Positions 1 through 8,704 of a stretch of 50,950 nt of DNA are shown piece after piece. The notes below the pieces were generated by a model that did no database searches, was not told the origin of the DNA, and saw only the letters and a program-made list of their open reading frames with translations. Source of the stretch: a bacterium (lineage in GTDB: Bacteria > RBG-13-66-14 > B26-G2 > WVWN01); assembly GCA_035529855.1 (NCBI GenBank), contig DATKVX010000126.1, positions 1 to 50,950 of the forward strand, given 5' to 3'. Position 1 is the first letter of the stretch, and the number at the start of each line of letters is the position of its first letter. The translations under genes and the position numbers were made by a program.

Positions 1-384
1 TTTGCCGCATTTATAACAGTAGGGGTCGCCGGCGCGGGCGAAGAGGAGGCGGAGGTAGTCGTGGATTTCGGTAACGGTCGCGACCGTCGAGCGCGGGTTC
101 TTGCTGGCGGACTTCTGCTCGATGGCTATGGCGGGGGAAAGCCCTTCGATGTATTCGACTTCCGGCTTGTCCATTTGGCCGAGGAATTGGCGGGCGTACG
201 CCGAGAGCGATTCCACGTATCGCCGCTGCCCCTCGGCGTACAACGTATCGAAGGCGAGCGTCGATTTGCCGGAGCCCGAGACGCCGGTTATGACGACGAG
301 CTGGTCGCGCGGGATCTTGACGTCGACGTTCTTTAGATTGTGCGCCGCGGCGCCTTTTATGAATATGTATTTCTTTGCGGGCAT
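1..384 (-). CDS. uvrA: UvrA, excinuclease ABC subunit A (N-terminal part, cut by window edge)
   Basis: Encodes the first 128 residues of the DNA-damage-recognition ATPase of nucleotide excision repair; the rest lies beyond base 1. Visible are the Walker A region [21 protein letters not shown], the segment [22 protein letters not shown] typical of Uvr[13 protein letters not shown], the signature [22 protein letters not shown], and the start of the first zinc module ([10 protein letters not shown]). Start: ATG at 384. An in-frame ATG at 408 exists but lies inside a terminator hairpin, so 384 is preferred. No Shine-Dalgarno sequence is visible before either. The upstream gene is the lipoprotein at 454-888, whose terminator lies just before this start, so uvrA expression must use readthrough or a promoter I cannot see. 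Family assignment is certain. Confidence 0.97.
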   Translation of the reverse strand, partial: MPAKKYIFIKGAAAHNLKNVDVKIPRDQLVVITGVSGSGKSTLAFDTLYAEGQRRYVESLSAYARQFLGQMDKPEVEYIEGLSPAIAIEQKSASKNPRSTVATVTEIHDYLRLLFARAGDPYCYKCGK

Positions 385-396
385 AAGGTCGTCGTT

Positions 397-423
397 AAAA
401 AGGGGCATAGGTAACTATGCCCC
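397..423 (-). terminator. Intrinsic terminator between the lipoprotein gene and uvrA
   Basis: Perfect 9-bp stem (402-410 with 415-423, GGGGCATAG/CTATGCCCC) with a 4-nt loop, followed on the minus strand by TTTTT (401-397). It ends only 12 nt before the uvrA ATG at 384. Confidence 0.75.
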
Positions 424-453
424 ACGGTTTTAAGGACGTCCGCGCGTCGGCTT

Positions 454-888
454 TTAAGGGACGGGTATTATGTGCATATCGGCGACGTTGATGCCTTTTT
501 TCTTCTCTCCGGAGACGACCGAGACGGGTGCGGGATACCAGAGTTTGGTCACCTCGCTGTACCTTCCGTAGTAACCTATCGGGTCCGCGCCCGGCGTGTA
601 CGTCGTATCGCCCTTTTCGTCTTTTACCGCGACGATATAATAATTCTTGTCGGGTTCCACGAACAGGATAGTATAGTTCCCCTGGGCGTTCGTCACGGAA
701 CCGTTACCGAGCGGCGTCTCGCCGGCCAGCATTTTACCCTCGTCGAGCAGGAGGACAAAAGCGCCCTGCACGTTTTGGCCGTCGTCTTTGACGTTGCCTT
801 CGATACTACCTTTCTCCAGCGCCTCCTCGCACGCGAGCAGCGAGAGGACGGTAGCAACCGCAGCTAGTATTATCCACCATTTTCTCAC
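454..888 (-). CDS. Small lipoprotein with carboxypeptidase-regulatory-like beta-sandwich
   Basis: Predicted 144-residue exported lipoprotein. The start is taken as GTG at 888 because an AGGAGG ribosome site lies 7 nt before it; a longer in-frame ATG at 939 would run through this site and the promoter. The N-terminus reads VRKWWIILAAVATVLSLLAC, a signal peptide with lipobox LLAC. The mature part (GSIEGNVKDDGQNVQGAFVLLLDEG ... GNGSVTNAQGNYTILFVEPDKNYYIVAVKD) resembles the CarboxypepD_reg/transthyretin-like fold, a common surface adhesion or structural domain. No catalytic residues are evident. It has its own promoter (911-939) and terminator (397-423), so it is probably monocistronic. Precise role unknown. 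Confidence 0.75.
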   Translation of the reverse strand: MRKWWIILAAVATVLSLLACEEALEKGSIEGNVKDDGQNVQGAFVLLLDEGKMLAGETPLGNGSVTNAQGNYTILFVEPDKNYYIVAVKDEKGDTTYTPGADPIGYYGRYSEVTKLWYPAPVSVVSGEKKKGINVADMHIIPVP

Positions 889-910
889 GGTGACTCCTCC
901 TGTGGTCGGT

Positions 911-939
911 ATTTTACCATAACTTACGTTATCGGACAA
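911..939 (-). promoter_or_regulatory. Predicted sigma70-type promoter for the lipoprotein gene
   Basis: Minus strand: -35 TTGTCC (939-934), 17-nt spacer, -10 TAAAAT (916-911). The expected start site is near 904, giving a short leader that contains the AGGAGG of the GTG start at 888. Confidence 0.5.
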
Positions 940-959
940 GTTGGACGTGCCCTCGGCGG

Positions 960-1388
960 TTAAAGTTTAACGGCGACCTCTTGGTACTTCGCCGGCGGTA
1001 AATAACGGCTGGCGACGCGTTTAATTTCCACCGCGGCGAATTTGGGGTCGTCGGCGCCTTTCCAAAAACCTTCCGTCGGGTAAGGTATTTTTCGGAACAG
1101 CCGTTTGCGGGCCGCCGGGTCCGTTAAAAGTCCGGCTTCGCCCGCGATGCGGTAATAACCGCGCCACCGACCGCGGTTCACCGGGATACATACTTCGACG
1201 TTCGGGTTCTTCTTTATCTGTTTAACTTTGGCGTCGCCGGAGTACGTGCAGAAGTAAATTTTTTTCCCGAGGAGGAAGAACGAAATGGGCCTGAGGGTGG
1301 GGCGGCCACGGCCCGCCATCGTCGCGAGGTAACCCGTTTTATTATTTTTGCGTCCGAAGTACTTTTTAAACGTATCGAAATCGGCCAT
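960..1388 (-). CDS. Pyridoxamine 5'-phosphate oxidase-like, FMN-binding split-barrel protein
   Basis: 142-residue cytosolic protein of the PNPOx-like split-barrel fold, which binds flavin or related cofactors and usually acts as a small oxidoreductase. Seen: N-terminal YLATMAGRGRPTLRPISFFLLGKKIYFCTYSGDAKVKQIKKNPNVEVCI, the characteristic beta-strand pattern with the LATxxxxGxPxxRP(I/V) motif, then YYRIAGEAGLLTDPAARKRLF. The length is typical for the short family. Starts at ATG 1388 with a GGGAGGT site 5 nt upstream. The real substrate cannot be read from sequence; it need not be pyridoxamine phosphate. It lies between a TPR gene and a lipoprotein gene with gaps of 36 nt and 71 nt and may share a transcript with the TPR gene. 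Confidence 0.85.
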   Translation of the reverse strand: MADFDTFKKYFGRKNNKTGYLATMAGRGRPTLRPISFFLLGKKIYFCTYSGDAKVKQIKKNPNVEVCIPVNRGRWRGYYRIAGEAGLLTDPAARKRLFRKIPYPTEGFWKGADDPKFAAVEIKRVASRYLPPAKYQEVAVKL

Positions 1389-1424
1389 TTTTAACCTCCC
1401 GCGTAATCGGGTTTTTACTCCTCG

Positions 1425-2381
1425 TTAAGGCGCAGGCGGCGTCGCCGCCGTCCCCTCGACGGTTAAAGTGGCTTCTGCCTTTTTACCTCCCAACCGGTTT
1501 CGGGTCAAAGTCAATAGCTCGTTCGCCGATGCGATTTCGTCGGCCGTAGCGTTTTCGTCGCTCTCGGTCAAGTAGGCCAGCTTTTGGGTGAAGGCGTACG
1601 CGGTTTCATAGTCGCCGAGGTCGTACCACAACAGCGCTAAGCGTCTGGTGGGAGCCCTGTACTTCGGCGCAAGCTTTACCGCCGTCTCGAGCGAAGATAC
1701 CGCTTCTTCGATGCGACCCAATCTTTCCAGGACGACGGCCCGATTGTACCACACGGCCTCGTTCGTGGGCCCGAGCTCGAGGGCCCTGGCGTATTGCTCC
1801 AACGCCTTCTCGTACCAACCCTTTCGCCGGTACAACAGACCCAGGTTGGCGTACGGTTCGTCGTAAGCCGGGGCCAGGGAAATCGCCGCCAGGTAAGACT
1901 CGTGGGCGTCGGCGGCCCGCCCCAGCGAATAGTAAGCGACGCCGGCTTCGTTTCGTACCCGGGCGTCGTTTTGGTAGCCGGGGAAGCCGGGATAGTATTC
2001 GCGGGCGGTCTCGGCGGATTCGTCGGCCGCTTTTCCCGTACGGCGTTCCTCGGCGCGAGCCGCCGCGGCCCGGGCCGCTTCGGCCGCTGCGATGACCGAT
2101 GCGGGCGTGCCCAAAGCGACCTCCGCTACCTCGGCCACGTCCGCGTAGCGGGCGGCGGCGTTGCCCTCGGCCATAATTGCGGCCAGCTTCGCCGGGGCGA
2201 CTTCGCCCGCTTCGACGTCGCGCTTGAGGGGCGTTAAATTATCGAGGGGGCTTTCCTCAGCGGCTTCGGGCGCCGGCGGGATAGCACCCTCGACGGAAAG
2301 CCGTGCGTCCTCGCGGCCTACGGCCAAGGCCGCGCCGGGAACGAAAACCGCCGCCGCGGCCGCTAACGTTAGGATACGCAT
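1425..2381 (-). CDS. Exported TPR-repeat protein
   Basis: 318 residues. A signal peptide is visible (MRILTLAAAAAVFVPGAALAV), followed by an Ala/Glu-rich linker and at least three tetratricopeptide repeats from about residue 145 (GVAYYSLGRAADAHESYLAAISLAPAYDEPYANLGLLYRRKGWYEKALEQYARALELGPTNEAVWYNRAVVLERLGRIEEAVSSLETAVKLAP). TPR arrays are protein-interaction scaffolds; no enzymatic domain is seen. The ATG at 2381 begins only 9 nt after the 3' end of the CAU tRNA on the same strand, and no ribosome site can be recognised in that gap, so the mRNA 5' end is probably produced by tRNA 3' processing. Likely periplasmic; specific role unknown. Confidence 0.8.
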   Translation of the reverse strand: MRILTLAAAAAVFVPGAALAVGREDARLSVEGAIPPAPEAAEESPLDNLTPLKRDVEAGEVAPAKLAAIMAEGNAAARYADVAEVAEVALGTPASVIAAAEAARAAAARAEERRTGKAADESAETAREYYPGFPGYQNDARVRNEAGVAYYSLGRAADAHESYLAAISLAPAYDEPYANLGLLYRRKGWYEKALEQYARALELGPTNEAVWYNRAVVLERLGRIEEAVSSLETAVKLAPKYRAPTRRLALLWYDLGDYETAYAFTQKLAYLTESDENATADEIASANELLTLTRNRLGGKKAEATLTVEGTAATPPAP

Positions 2382-2390
2382 AGCGTATTT

Positions 2391-2464
2391 TGGCGGAGGA
2401 GGGATTCGAACCCACGACGCCGCGGATATGAGCCGCGTGCTCTAACCGACTGAGCTACTCCGCC
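2391..2464 (-). tRNA. tRNA with CAU anticodon (Met elongator or lysidine-type Ile)
   Basis: 74-nt cloverleaf on the minus strand. Acceptor stem GGCGGAG/CTCCGCC, D arm GCTC...GAGC, anticodon stem CGCGG/CCGCG with loop CTCATAT (anticodon CAT), T loop TTCGAAT, discriminator A. CCA is not encoded. One U-U mismatch is present in the T stem. From sequence alone I cannot decide elongator Met from Ile2; initiator is unlikely because the first acceptor pair is a normal G-C. The promoter lies directly upstream and a TPR gene directly downstream. Confidence 0.93.
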
Positions 2465-2473
2465 GACGCGTAT

Positions 2474-2502
2474 AATATAACGATTTGGAGTAGCGTTAGC
2501 AA
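2474..2502 (-). promoter_or_regulatory. Predicted promoter of the CAU tRNA / TPR transcript
   Basis: Minus strand: -35 TTGCTA (2502-2497), 17-nt spacer, -10 TATATT (2479-2474). The predicted start site falls within a few bases of the tRNA 5' end at 2464. Confidence 0.65.
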
Positions 2503-2583
2503 GGTAAAAATGGTTATAGTGAAAACGGCTTGGCGGACGCTTATTACCCAGGGCCGCGTTTTCGCGGGGGTTACGAAACGCTA

Positions 2584-2604
2584 AGGCCGGCCCGGGGCCG
2601 GCCT
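2584..2604 (-). terminator. Strong GC hairpin after groEL (possible terminator without U tract)
   Basis: 9-bp perfect stem AGGCCGGCC/GGCCGGCCT with a CGG loop, 28 nt past the groEL stop. No T run follows on the minus strand, so it may be a weak terminator or an mRNA 3'-end stabiliser. The rest of the 2503-2631 gap shows no gene. Confidence 0.4.
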
Positions 2605-2631
2605 CGACTAGATACCTGTAGCGGTGTTTGG

Positions 2632-4269
<1,638 letters not shown>

Positions 4270-4278
4270 CTAGGGGTG

Positions 4279-4614
4279 CTATTTCGAGGATTTTTTCTGT
4301 CCGGCTTTTTTACCGGGTTTGCTTTCTTCGATGACGGCGAGGACGTCCTCTTCGCGCATGATGAGGTATTCGTCGTCGTCTATGGTCACTTCGCTGCCGG
4401 CGTACTTGCCGAATAAAATGTTGTCGCCGACTTGTACGTCGAGCGGTAAGCGCTTGCCCTCCTCGTCCAGACGCCCCAGGCCCACGGCTATAACTTCGCC
4501 GCGCTGGGGTTTCTCCTTGGCGGTATCGGGGATAATTATGCCGCCTTTCTTTACTTCCTCTTCCTCGAGGCGTTTGACGAGGATGCGGTCTCCCAACGGG
4601 CGGACTTTGATCAT
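4279..4614 (-). CDS. groES: GroES, 10-kDa co-chaperonin
   Basis: 111-residue lid of the GroEL chamber. Seen: [45 protein letters not shown], with the mobile loop that contacts GroEL ([14 protein letters not shown]), then [15 protein letters not shown]. The protein is about 14 residues longer than classical GroES because of a Lys-rich tail ([13 protein letters not shown]). ATG at 4614 has AAGGAG 9 nt upstream. It is the first gene of groESL. No CIRCE element (TTAGCACTC/GAGTGCTAA) can be found upstream, so HrcA control is not supported; a TATACT hexamer near 4676-4681 could be a -10 but lacks a good -35. Confidence 0.98.
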   Translation of the reverse strand: MIKVRPLGDRILVKRLEEEEVKKGGIIIPDTAKEKPQRGEVIAVGLGRLDEEGKRLPLDVQVGDNILFGKYAGSEVTIDDDEYLIMREEDVLAVIEESKPGKKAGQKKSSK

Positions 4615-4815
4615 AAGTTAGGCTCCTTTCTATAACTCGGGTGCGACGGTAACTGGTGGGGGAATTCGTATAAGTATATCGCAAATAATGTGCCAAAAAT
4701 ACGGTGCCCGGAAACCCGTTATTCTCAAGGGATTTCGCCGCAGAGGGCGGTGTCGTGTTTTGTCAAATTGGCGGTTTTATTTTCCCCCTCGCGCCAAAAT
4801 GACGCGGTAAAAACT

Positions 4816-4833
4816 AAAAAGCGGTGCAACCGC
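4816..4833 (-). terminator. Intrinsic terminator after the first sulfatase-fold gene
   Basis: Minus strand: 5-bp stem GCGGT/ACCGC with a 3-nt loop, followed by TTTTT and then more T-rich sequence. It lies 8 nt past the stop codon of the gene at 4841-6727 and ends the accD-sulfatase series. The rest of the gap up to groES (4615-4815) holds no gene I can support. Confidence 0.55.
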
Positions 4834-4840
4834 CTAAAAC

Positions 4841-6727
4841 TTATTGTACGTATCCTAAAGCTTTCAAATCGGCGCGGTCGCCGAATATTTGCGCTTCGTC
4901 GACGCCGCTTTCGCGGAAGTTGACGTGGTTGCGTACCCACGCGGCGACGTTGTCCCGTAAACCCTCGCCGGTATCGTCGAGCGGTAGGGGATTTCGTTCG
5001 CCGGGGTCCGCGGCTAAATCGAAATATTCGAACGTCGTTTCGCCGCCCTTAATTTTTTCGATGATCTTTTTATCGCCCTTGACCAGCGTCGCGAGGAAGT
5101 AGCCGTCGGGGTGCCAAAGGGTCGAGTATACCCCCCGCTCTTCCGGCGCGCTGCCTGTGATTATATCCGTCCGGCCTTCCATCTTTCCGGGGACGGGGAA
5201 GCCGAGGTAAGTAAGGGTCGACGGCGCTACGTCTATCAGGCTTATCGGCGCCGAGACGCGCGAGGCGGTAAAGCGTCCGCGATCGTCTTTCGGCAAGGAG
5301 ATTATCAGCGGAACGCGAATAACCTCGTCGTACAGCGTCTTCCGGTGTTCGAATTGGCCGTGTTCGGAGAACTCCTCGCCGTGGTCGGAGCTTATGATTA
5401 CCAACGTGTTGGGGCGAGCGGCCAGCTCGGCCCAAAGGCGCGCCACGTACCCGTCGGTAGTTTTTACCTCGTAATCATACAACTCTTTTATGGTCCGTAC
5501 GTTTTTCGCGTCCAATTTGCTGCGGTCCGTGCCGTAGGCCGTTTTGATTAACAGGTCGGGCGCGTTTTCCCGGAGTACGGCGTCGCTCGGTTGGTAGGGG
5601 TAGTGGGGGTCCAAATAATGAACCCAAACGAACTTCGGCCTGGGCGTTTTTTTACGCAGGACGGCGAGCGTCTTATCCGTCAACCGGCGGCTGGTCGTAC
5701 CCGGGACTTCGGGTTCGAACGCGCTACCCCTAATAGCGAAGTACCAAGCGGTGTCGTAGAAACGAACCGCGGCCAGGAGAGGGTTGAAGTCGGCGTAGTC
5801 GTAGTGGGCGAAGCCGCGGTGGAGCAAGCGAACCGTATCGAGGTAGGGATTGCTGAGAACGGCGTACGTATCGTAGCCCCGCGCCCACATAACCTGGGCC
5901 CAAGTCGTTCGGAGGCTTTCTTTATATTCCATGCTGTCGCAGCGGGTGACGTTGTACGAACCGGTCAATGCCCCGGCGAAGGATTGGAGCGTACACGGCG
6001 CCGTCGAGCGGGCGCGGCCGAAGATGACGCCGTCGCGTTCGGCAAAAGTTAATATCTCGGGCGAGAATTCGGCGTTGAACGCGTCGGCCCGCCAGGCGTC
6101 CGACGTTATGAAGACGACGTCCGGCAACTCGGCCGGCTTAGCTCGAGACCAGGAACGGTAGTATTTTAGGCCGTACGAAAAAGCGCCGAGGGCGACGCCC
6201 GCCGCCAAGATGATTCGGCCGGCGGTTCTTAATACCGCCTTCGCCCGGCCGGGGCGTCGCGATAAATAAATCAATACGAGTAACAGCGCGGCGGTTACGA
6301 GTAACGCGGGGAGGCCGACGAGCGCCGGGAAGGCAAGCCCTTGTTTTACCTTTATCCCGAGCCGCTCGTACAGGACGTACATCGCGACGATGTCCAAATT
6401 AACCCACGTGGCCACTGCGGCCACGGCCGCCAAGGCTCGCGGGCCGACGGCCGAGGCCGAACCGCGCCGGCGTAGGCGGCGTACGAGCTTTATCGCCAGC
6501 GCGAATAATGTCCAGAGGACACAAGAGGCCAGCCCGTAAAAGATGATGCGGCCGTTGAGGGCAGCTGCGAAACTCGAGTTGTAGTAGAAGCCGGTGGCAT
6601 AAAGGCCGCGGTGGATGAGCGTCTCGGCGAGGGCCCAGTAGACGCCGACGCCGACGGCCGCCGCCAACCATCCGACCGGGCCGGCGGCTTTAACTAATAC
6701 GTTCGGTGTCCGGTTTTCGGGTGCCAT
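4841..6727 (-). CDS. Membrane-anchored sulfatase/alkaline-phosphatase superfamily protein 1 (LtaS/EptA-like)
   Basis: 628 residues. The N-terminus has about five membrane helices (near 18-38, 60-80, 97-120, 132-155, 167-187) with a conserved LAETL...ALNGR..FYGL stretch, then an extracytoplasmic sulfatase-fold domain. First metal Asp is in VVFITSDAWRADAF (D210). The nucleophile position aligns to T246 in PCTLQSFAGALTG. Further metal ligands are in WVHYLDPHYPY and SSDHGEEFSEHG. The C-terminus is DLKALGYVQ. A Thr there cannot become formylglycine, so true sulfatase activity is unlikely. LtaS and EptA, which also use Thr after five helices, transfer phosphoglycerol or phosphoethanolamine. The substrate is unknown; modification of a surface lipid or glycan is an inference. 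Last of three tandem paralogues. Confidence 0.85.
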   Translation of the reverse strand: MAPENRTPNVLVKAAGPVGWLAAAVGVGVYWALAETLIHRGLYATGFYYNSSFAAALNGRIIFYGLASCVLWTLFALAIKLVRRLRRRGSASAVGPRALAAVAAVATWVNLDIVAMYVLYERLGIKVKQGLAFPALVGLPALLVTAALLLVLIYLSRRPGRAKAVLRTAGRIILAAGVALGAFSYGLKYYRSWSRAKPAELPDVVFITSDAWRADAFNAEFSPEILTFAERDGVIFGRARSTAPCTLQSFAGALTGSYNVTRCDSMEYKESLRTTWAQVMWARGYDTYAVLSNPYLDTVRLLHRGFAHYDYADFNPLLAAVRFYDTAWYFAIRGSAFEPEVPGTTSRRLTDKTLAVLRKKTPRPKFVWVHYLDPHYPYQPSDAVLRENAPDLLIKTAYGTDRSKLDAKNVRTIKELYDYEVKTTDGYVARLWAELAARPNTLVIISSDHGEEFSEHGQFEHRKTLYDEVIRVPLIISLPKDDRGRFTASRVSAPISLIDVAPSTLTYLGFPVPGKMEGRTDIITGSAPEERGVYSTLWHPDGYFLATLVKGDKKIIEKIKGGETTFEYFDLAADPGERNPLPLDDTGEGLRDNVAAWVRNHVNFRESGVDEAQIFGDRADLKALGYVQ

Positions 6728-6748
6728 ATTTATCTCGCCGCGCGGCTA

Positions 6749-8632
6749 TCACATATAACCCAACGCGCGCAAATCCGCCCGGTCGCCGAATAAAGATGTA
6801 TCGGCGGCGCCGCCTTCGCGCGTAACGTCCAACCCGTCGAGCCACTCGCGGAGTTCCGTTTGTAACCGCTCGCCTTGCTCGTCGAGGGGCAGCGGCCTTT
6901 GTTCGCCGGGGTCGGCGCTTAAGTCGTAATATTCGGTGCGGACGTCGCCGCCCTCGAGCGTCATTATGACTTTTTTATCGCCGACGATTAGCGCCGCGGT
7001 CAGATATTCGAGGGAGTTAAGTATAACGAAGACCTGACGGTCGCCGGGGATTTCGCCCGACAATATATCCTCCCGGCCTTCCATCGTCGGCGGCACCGGT
7101 AAGCTGAGGTAGCGGAGAACGGAGGGGGCGACGTCCACCAGGCTAACCGGAGACGACTTTTCGCCTACGGTGACGTGCGTGCGGTCCGGCTTCGGCAACG
7201 CTATTATGAGCGGTACTTTACATACCTCATCGTATACGGTCCTATTGTGTCGAGTCCCTCCGTGTTCGAAAAACTCTTCGCCGTGGTCGGCGGATATGAT
7301 AACCAGCGTGTTGGGTTCGGCCGCGAGCTCCGCCAGGAGCCGCGCTACTTCCCGGTCCGTACTCTCGACCTCACATTCGTATAGCGTTTTTATCCCGGCC
7401 GCGTTTTCGGGCGATAAATTTTCTATATCGGTTCCGAGGTCGGTTTTAACGGTTAGGTGGGGTGCCTTTTCCCGCAATACCCGGGCCGTGGGCTGGTACG
7501 GGTAGTGGGGGTCTAAATAATGGACCCAAATAAATTTCGGCCTTTTAGAGCTCTTGCGTACGAGGGCCAGGGTTTTTTCCGTTAATATGTAGTTGGCCTC
7601 GCCCGGTATCTCCGGTACGAAGCATTGTCCCCTCATCGCGAAGTACCAGGCCGTATCATAGAAATGAATCGCTGATAAAAAAGCGTTGAACCGGGCGCAG
7701 TCGAAGTGGTTAAAACCGCGGTTCACGAACCGGACGGTATCCAAGTGCGGATTATGAACGACGGCGAACGTGTCGTACCCGCCGTCGCGCATTATCTCAG
7801 CCCATGTCGTACGTACGTCGTCTCGGCGTTCGACGCCGCTCGGCCGCGTTACGTTGTATGACCCCGTAAATATGGCGGCGAACGACGACAGCGTCCATGA
7901 CGACGGCGCCCGGGCGTTAGTGAAAACCAGGCCGTTTTCCCGCGCGAAGGTCGCGATCGCCGGCGAGAGTTCGTCGCGGAAGGCGTCCGCCCGCCACGCG
8001 TCGAGCGTTAAGAACACGACGTTCGGTAGGCCGGATGGCCTGGGCCGCGATAACGAGCGGATACGTTCGTAGCCGTAGGATACCGCGGCCAGCGCCAAGG
8101 CCGCGGCCAATAACGTGTAACCGGCGTATTTCGAGGCAGCTCGAGCCACCGCGAAGCGCCGCCGCAACCGGGTTAGAAGAAATATGAACGCGGCCACGAG
8201 TACGAGTGACGGGACGGCGCCCAGCGTTATAAGTGCGAGGCGGTTGCGGAGGGGCACGCCGAATTGGGCGTGGACTAAGTACGCCCCGGCGATGGTTAGG
8301 TTGAACCACGCCGCCGCCGCGGCCCCAAAGGCTATGGCCCGCCCGCTTATGGCCGCTAGTGAAAAGCTGCCGCCGAAAACCCGGCGCCATAAGATCGCGC
8401 CGGACGTGACTATCGCCCATACGGCCAGGGAAACCAGGCCGTAGAAGACGACGCGGCCGTTGAGGGCGGAAATAAAACTCCGGCTGTAGTAGAAACCGGT
8501 TTCGAAAACGGTTCGGATTACCAGCGTTTCGGCCAGGGCCCAAACGACGCCTACGGCGAAGGCGGCCGCGGGCCAACGGAGCGCTCGCGCGCCCTTGGCC
8601 AGCGTCGTTCGTATGCGACTAGATTTAACCAA
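6749..8632 (-). CDS. Membrane-anchored sulfatase/alkaline-phosphatase superfamily protein 2 (LtaS/EptA-like)
   Basis: 627 residues, middle copy of the tandem triplet, 21 nt upstream of copy 1. Same plan: five N-terminal helices with WALAETL...SFISALNGRVVFYGL, then the sulfatase-fold domain with D211 (VVFLTLDAWRADAF), nucleophile position T247 (SSWTLSSFAAIFTG), FIWVHYLDPHYPYQP and ISADHGEEFFEHG, ending DLRALGYM. The start appears to be TTG at 8632, since no in-frame ATG precedes the first helix; a weak AAGAAG lies immediately upstream. Activity is inferred as for copy 1: membrane phospho-transferase or phosphodiesterase rather than sulfatase. Expected to share the accD transcript. Confidence 0.84.
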   Translation of the reverse strand: MVKSSRIRTTLAKGARALRWPAAAFAVGVVWALAETLVIRTVFETGFYYSRSFISALNGRVVFYGLVSLAVWAIVTSGAILWRRVFGGSFSLAAISGRAIAFGAAAAAWFNLTIAGAYLVHAQFGVPLRNRLALITLGAVPSLVLVAAFIFLLTRLRRRFAVARAASKYAGYTLLAAALALAAVSYGYERIRSLSRPRPSGLPNVVFLTLDAWRADAFRDELSPAIATFARENGLVFTNARAPSSWTLSSFAAIFTGSYNVTRPSGVERRDDVRTTWAEIMRDGGYDTFAVVHNPHLDTVRFVNRGFNHFDCARFNAFLSAIHFYDTAWYFAMRGQCFVPEIPGEANYILTEKTLALVRKSSKRPKFIWVHYLDPHYPYQPTARVLREKAPHLTVKTDLGTDIENLSPENAAGIKTLYECEVESTDREVARLLAELAAEPNTLVIISADHGEEFFEHGGTRHNRTVYDEVCKVPLIIALPKPDRTHVTVGEKSSPVSLVDVAPSVLRYLSLPVPPTMEGREDILSGEIPGDRQVFVILNSLEYLTAALIVGDKKVIMTLEGGDVRTEYYDLSADPGEQRPLPLDEQGERLQTELREWLDGLDVTREGGAADTSLFGDRADLRALGYM

Positions 8633-8704
8633 AGCTTCTTACGTTCCCCAAATAAAGTTATCGCCGCCGCCGGTCGTTACGGGTGACGTCGTACGGTAGG
8701 GGTT

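Noticed and set aside
4615-4840. CIRCE or heat-shock sigma promoter upstream of groES
   Set aside because: No TTAGCACTC/GAGTGCTAA repeat and no convincing CTTGAAA/CCCCAT pair could be found by eye.
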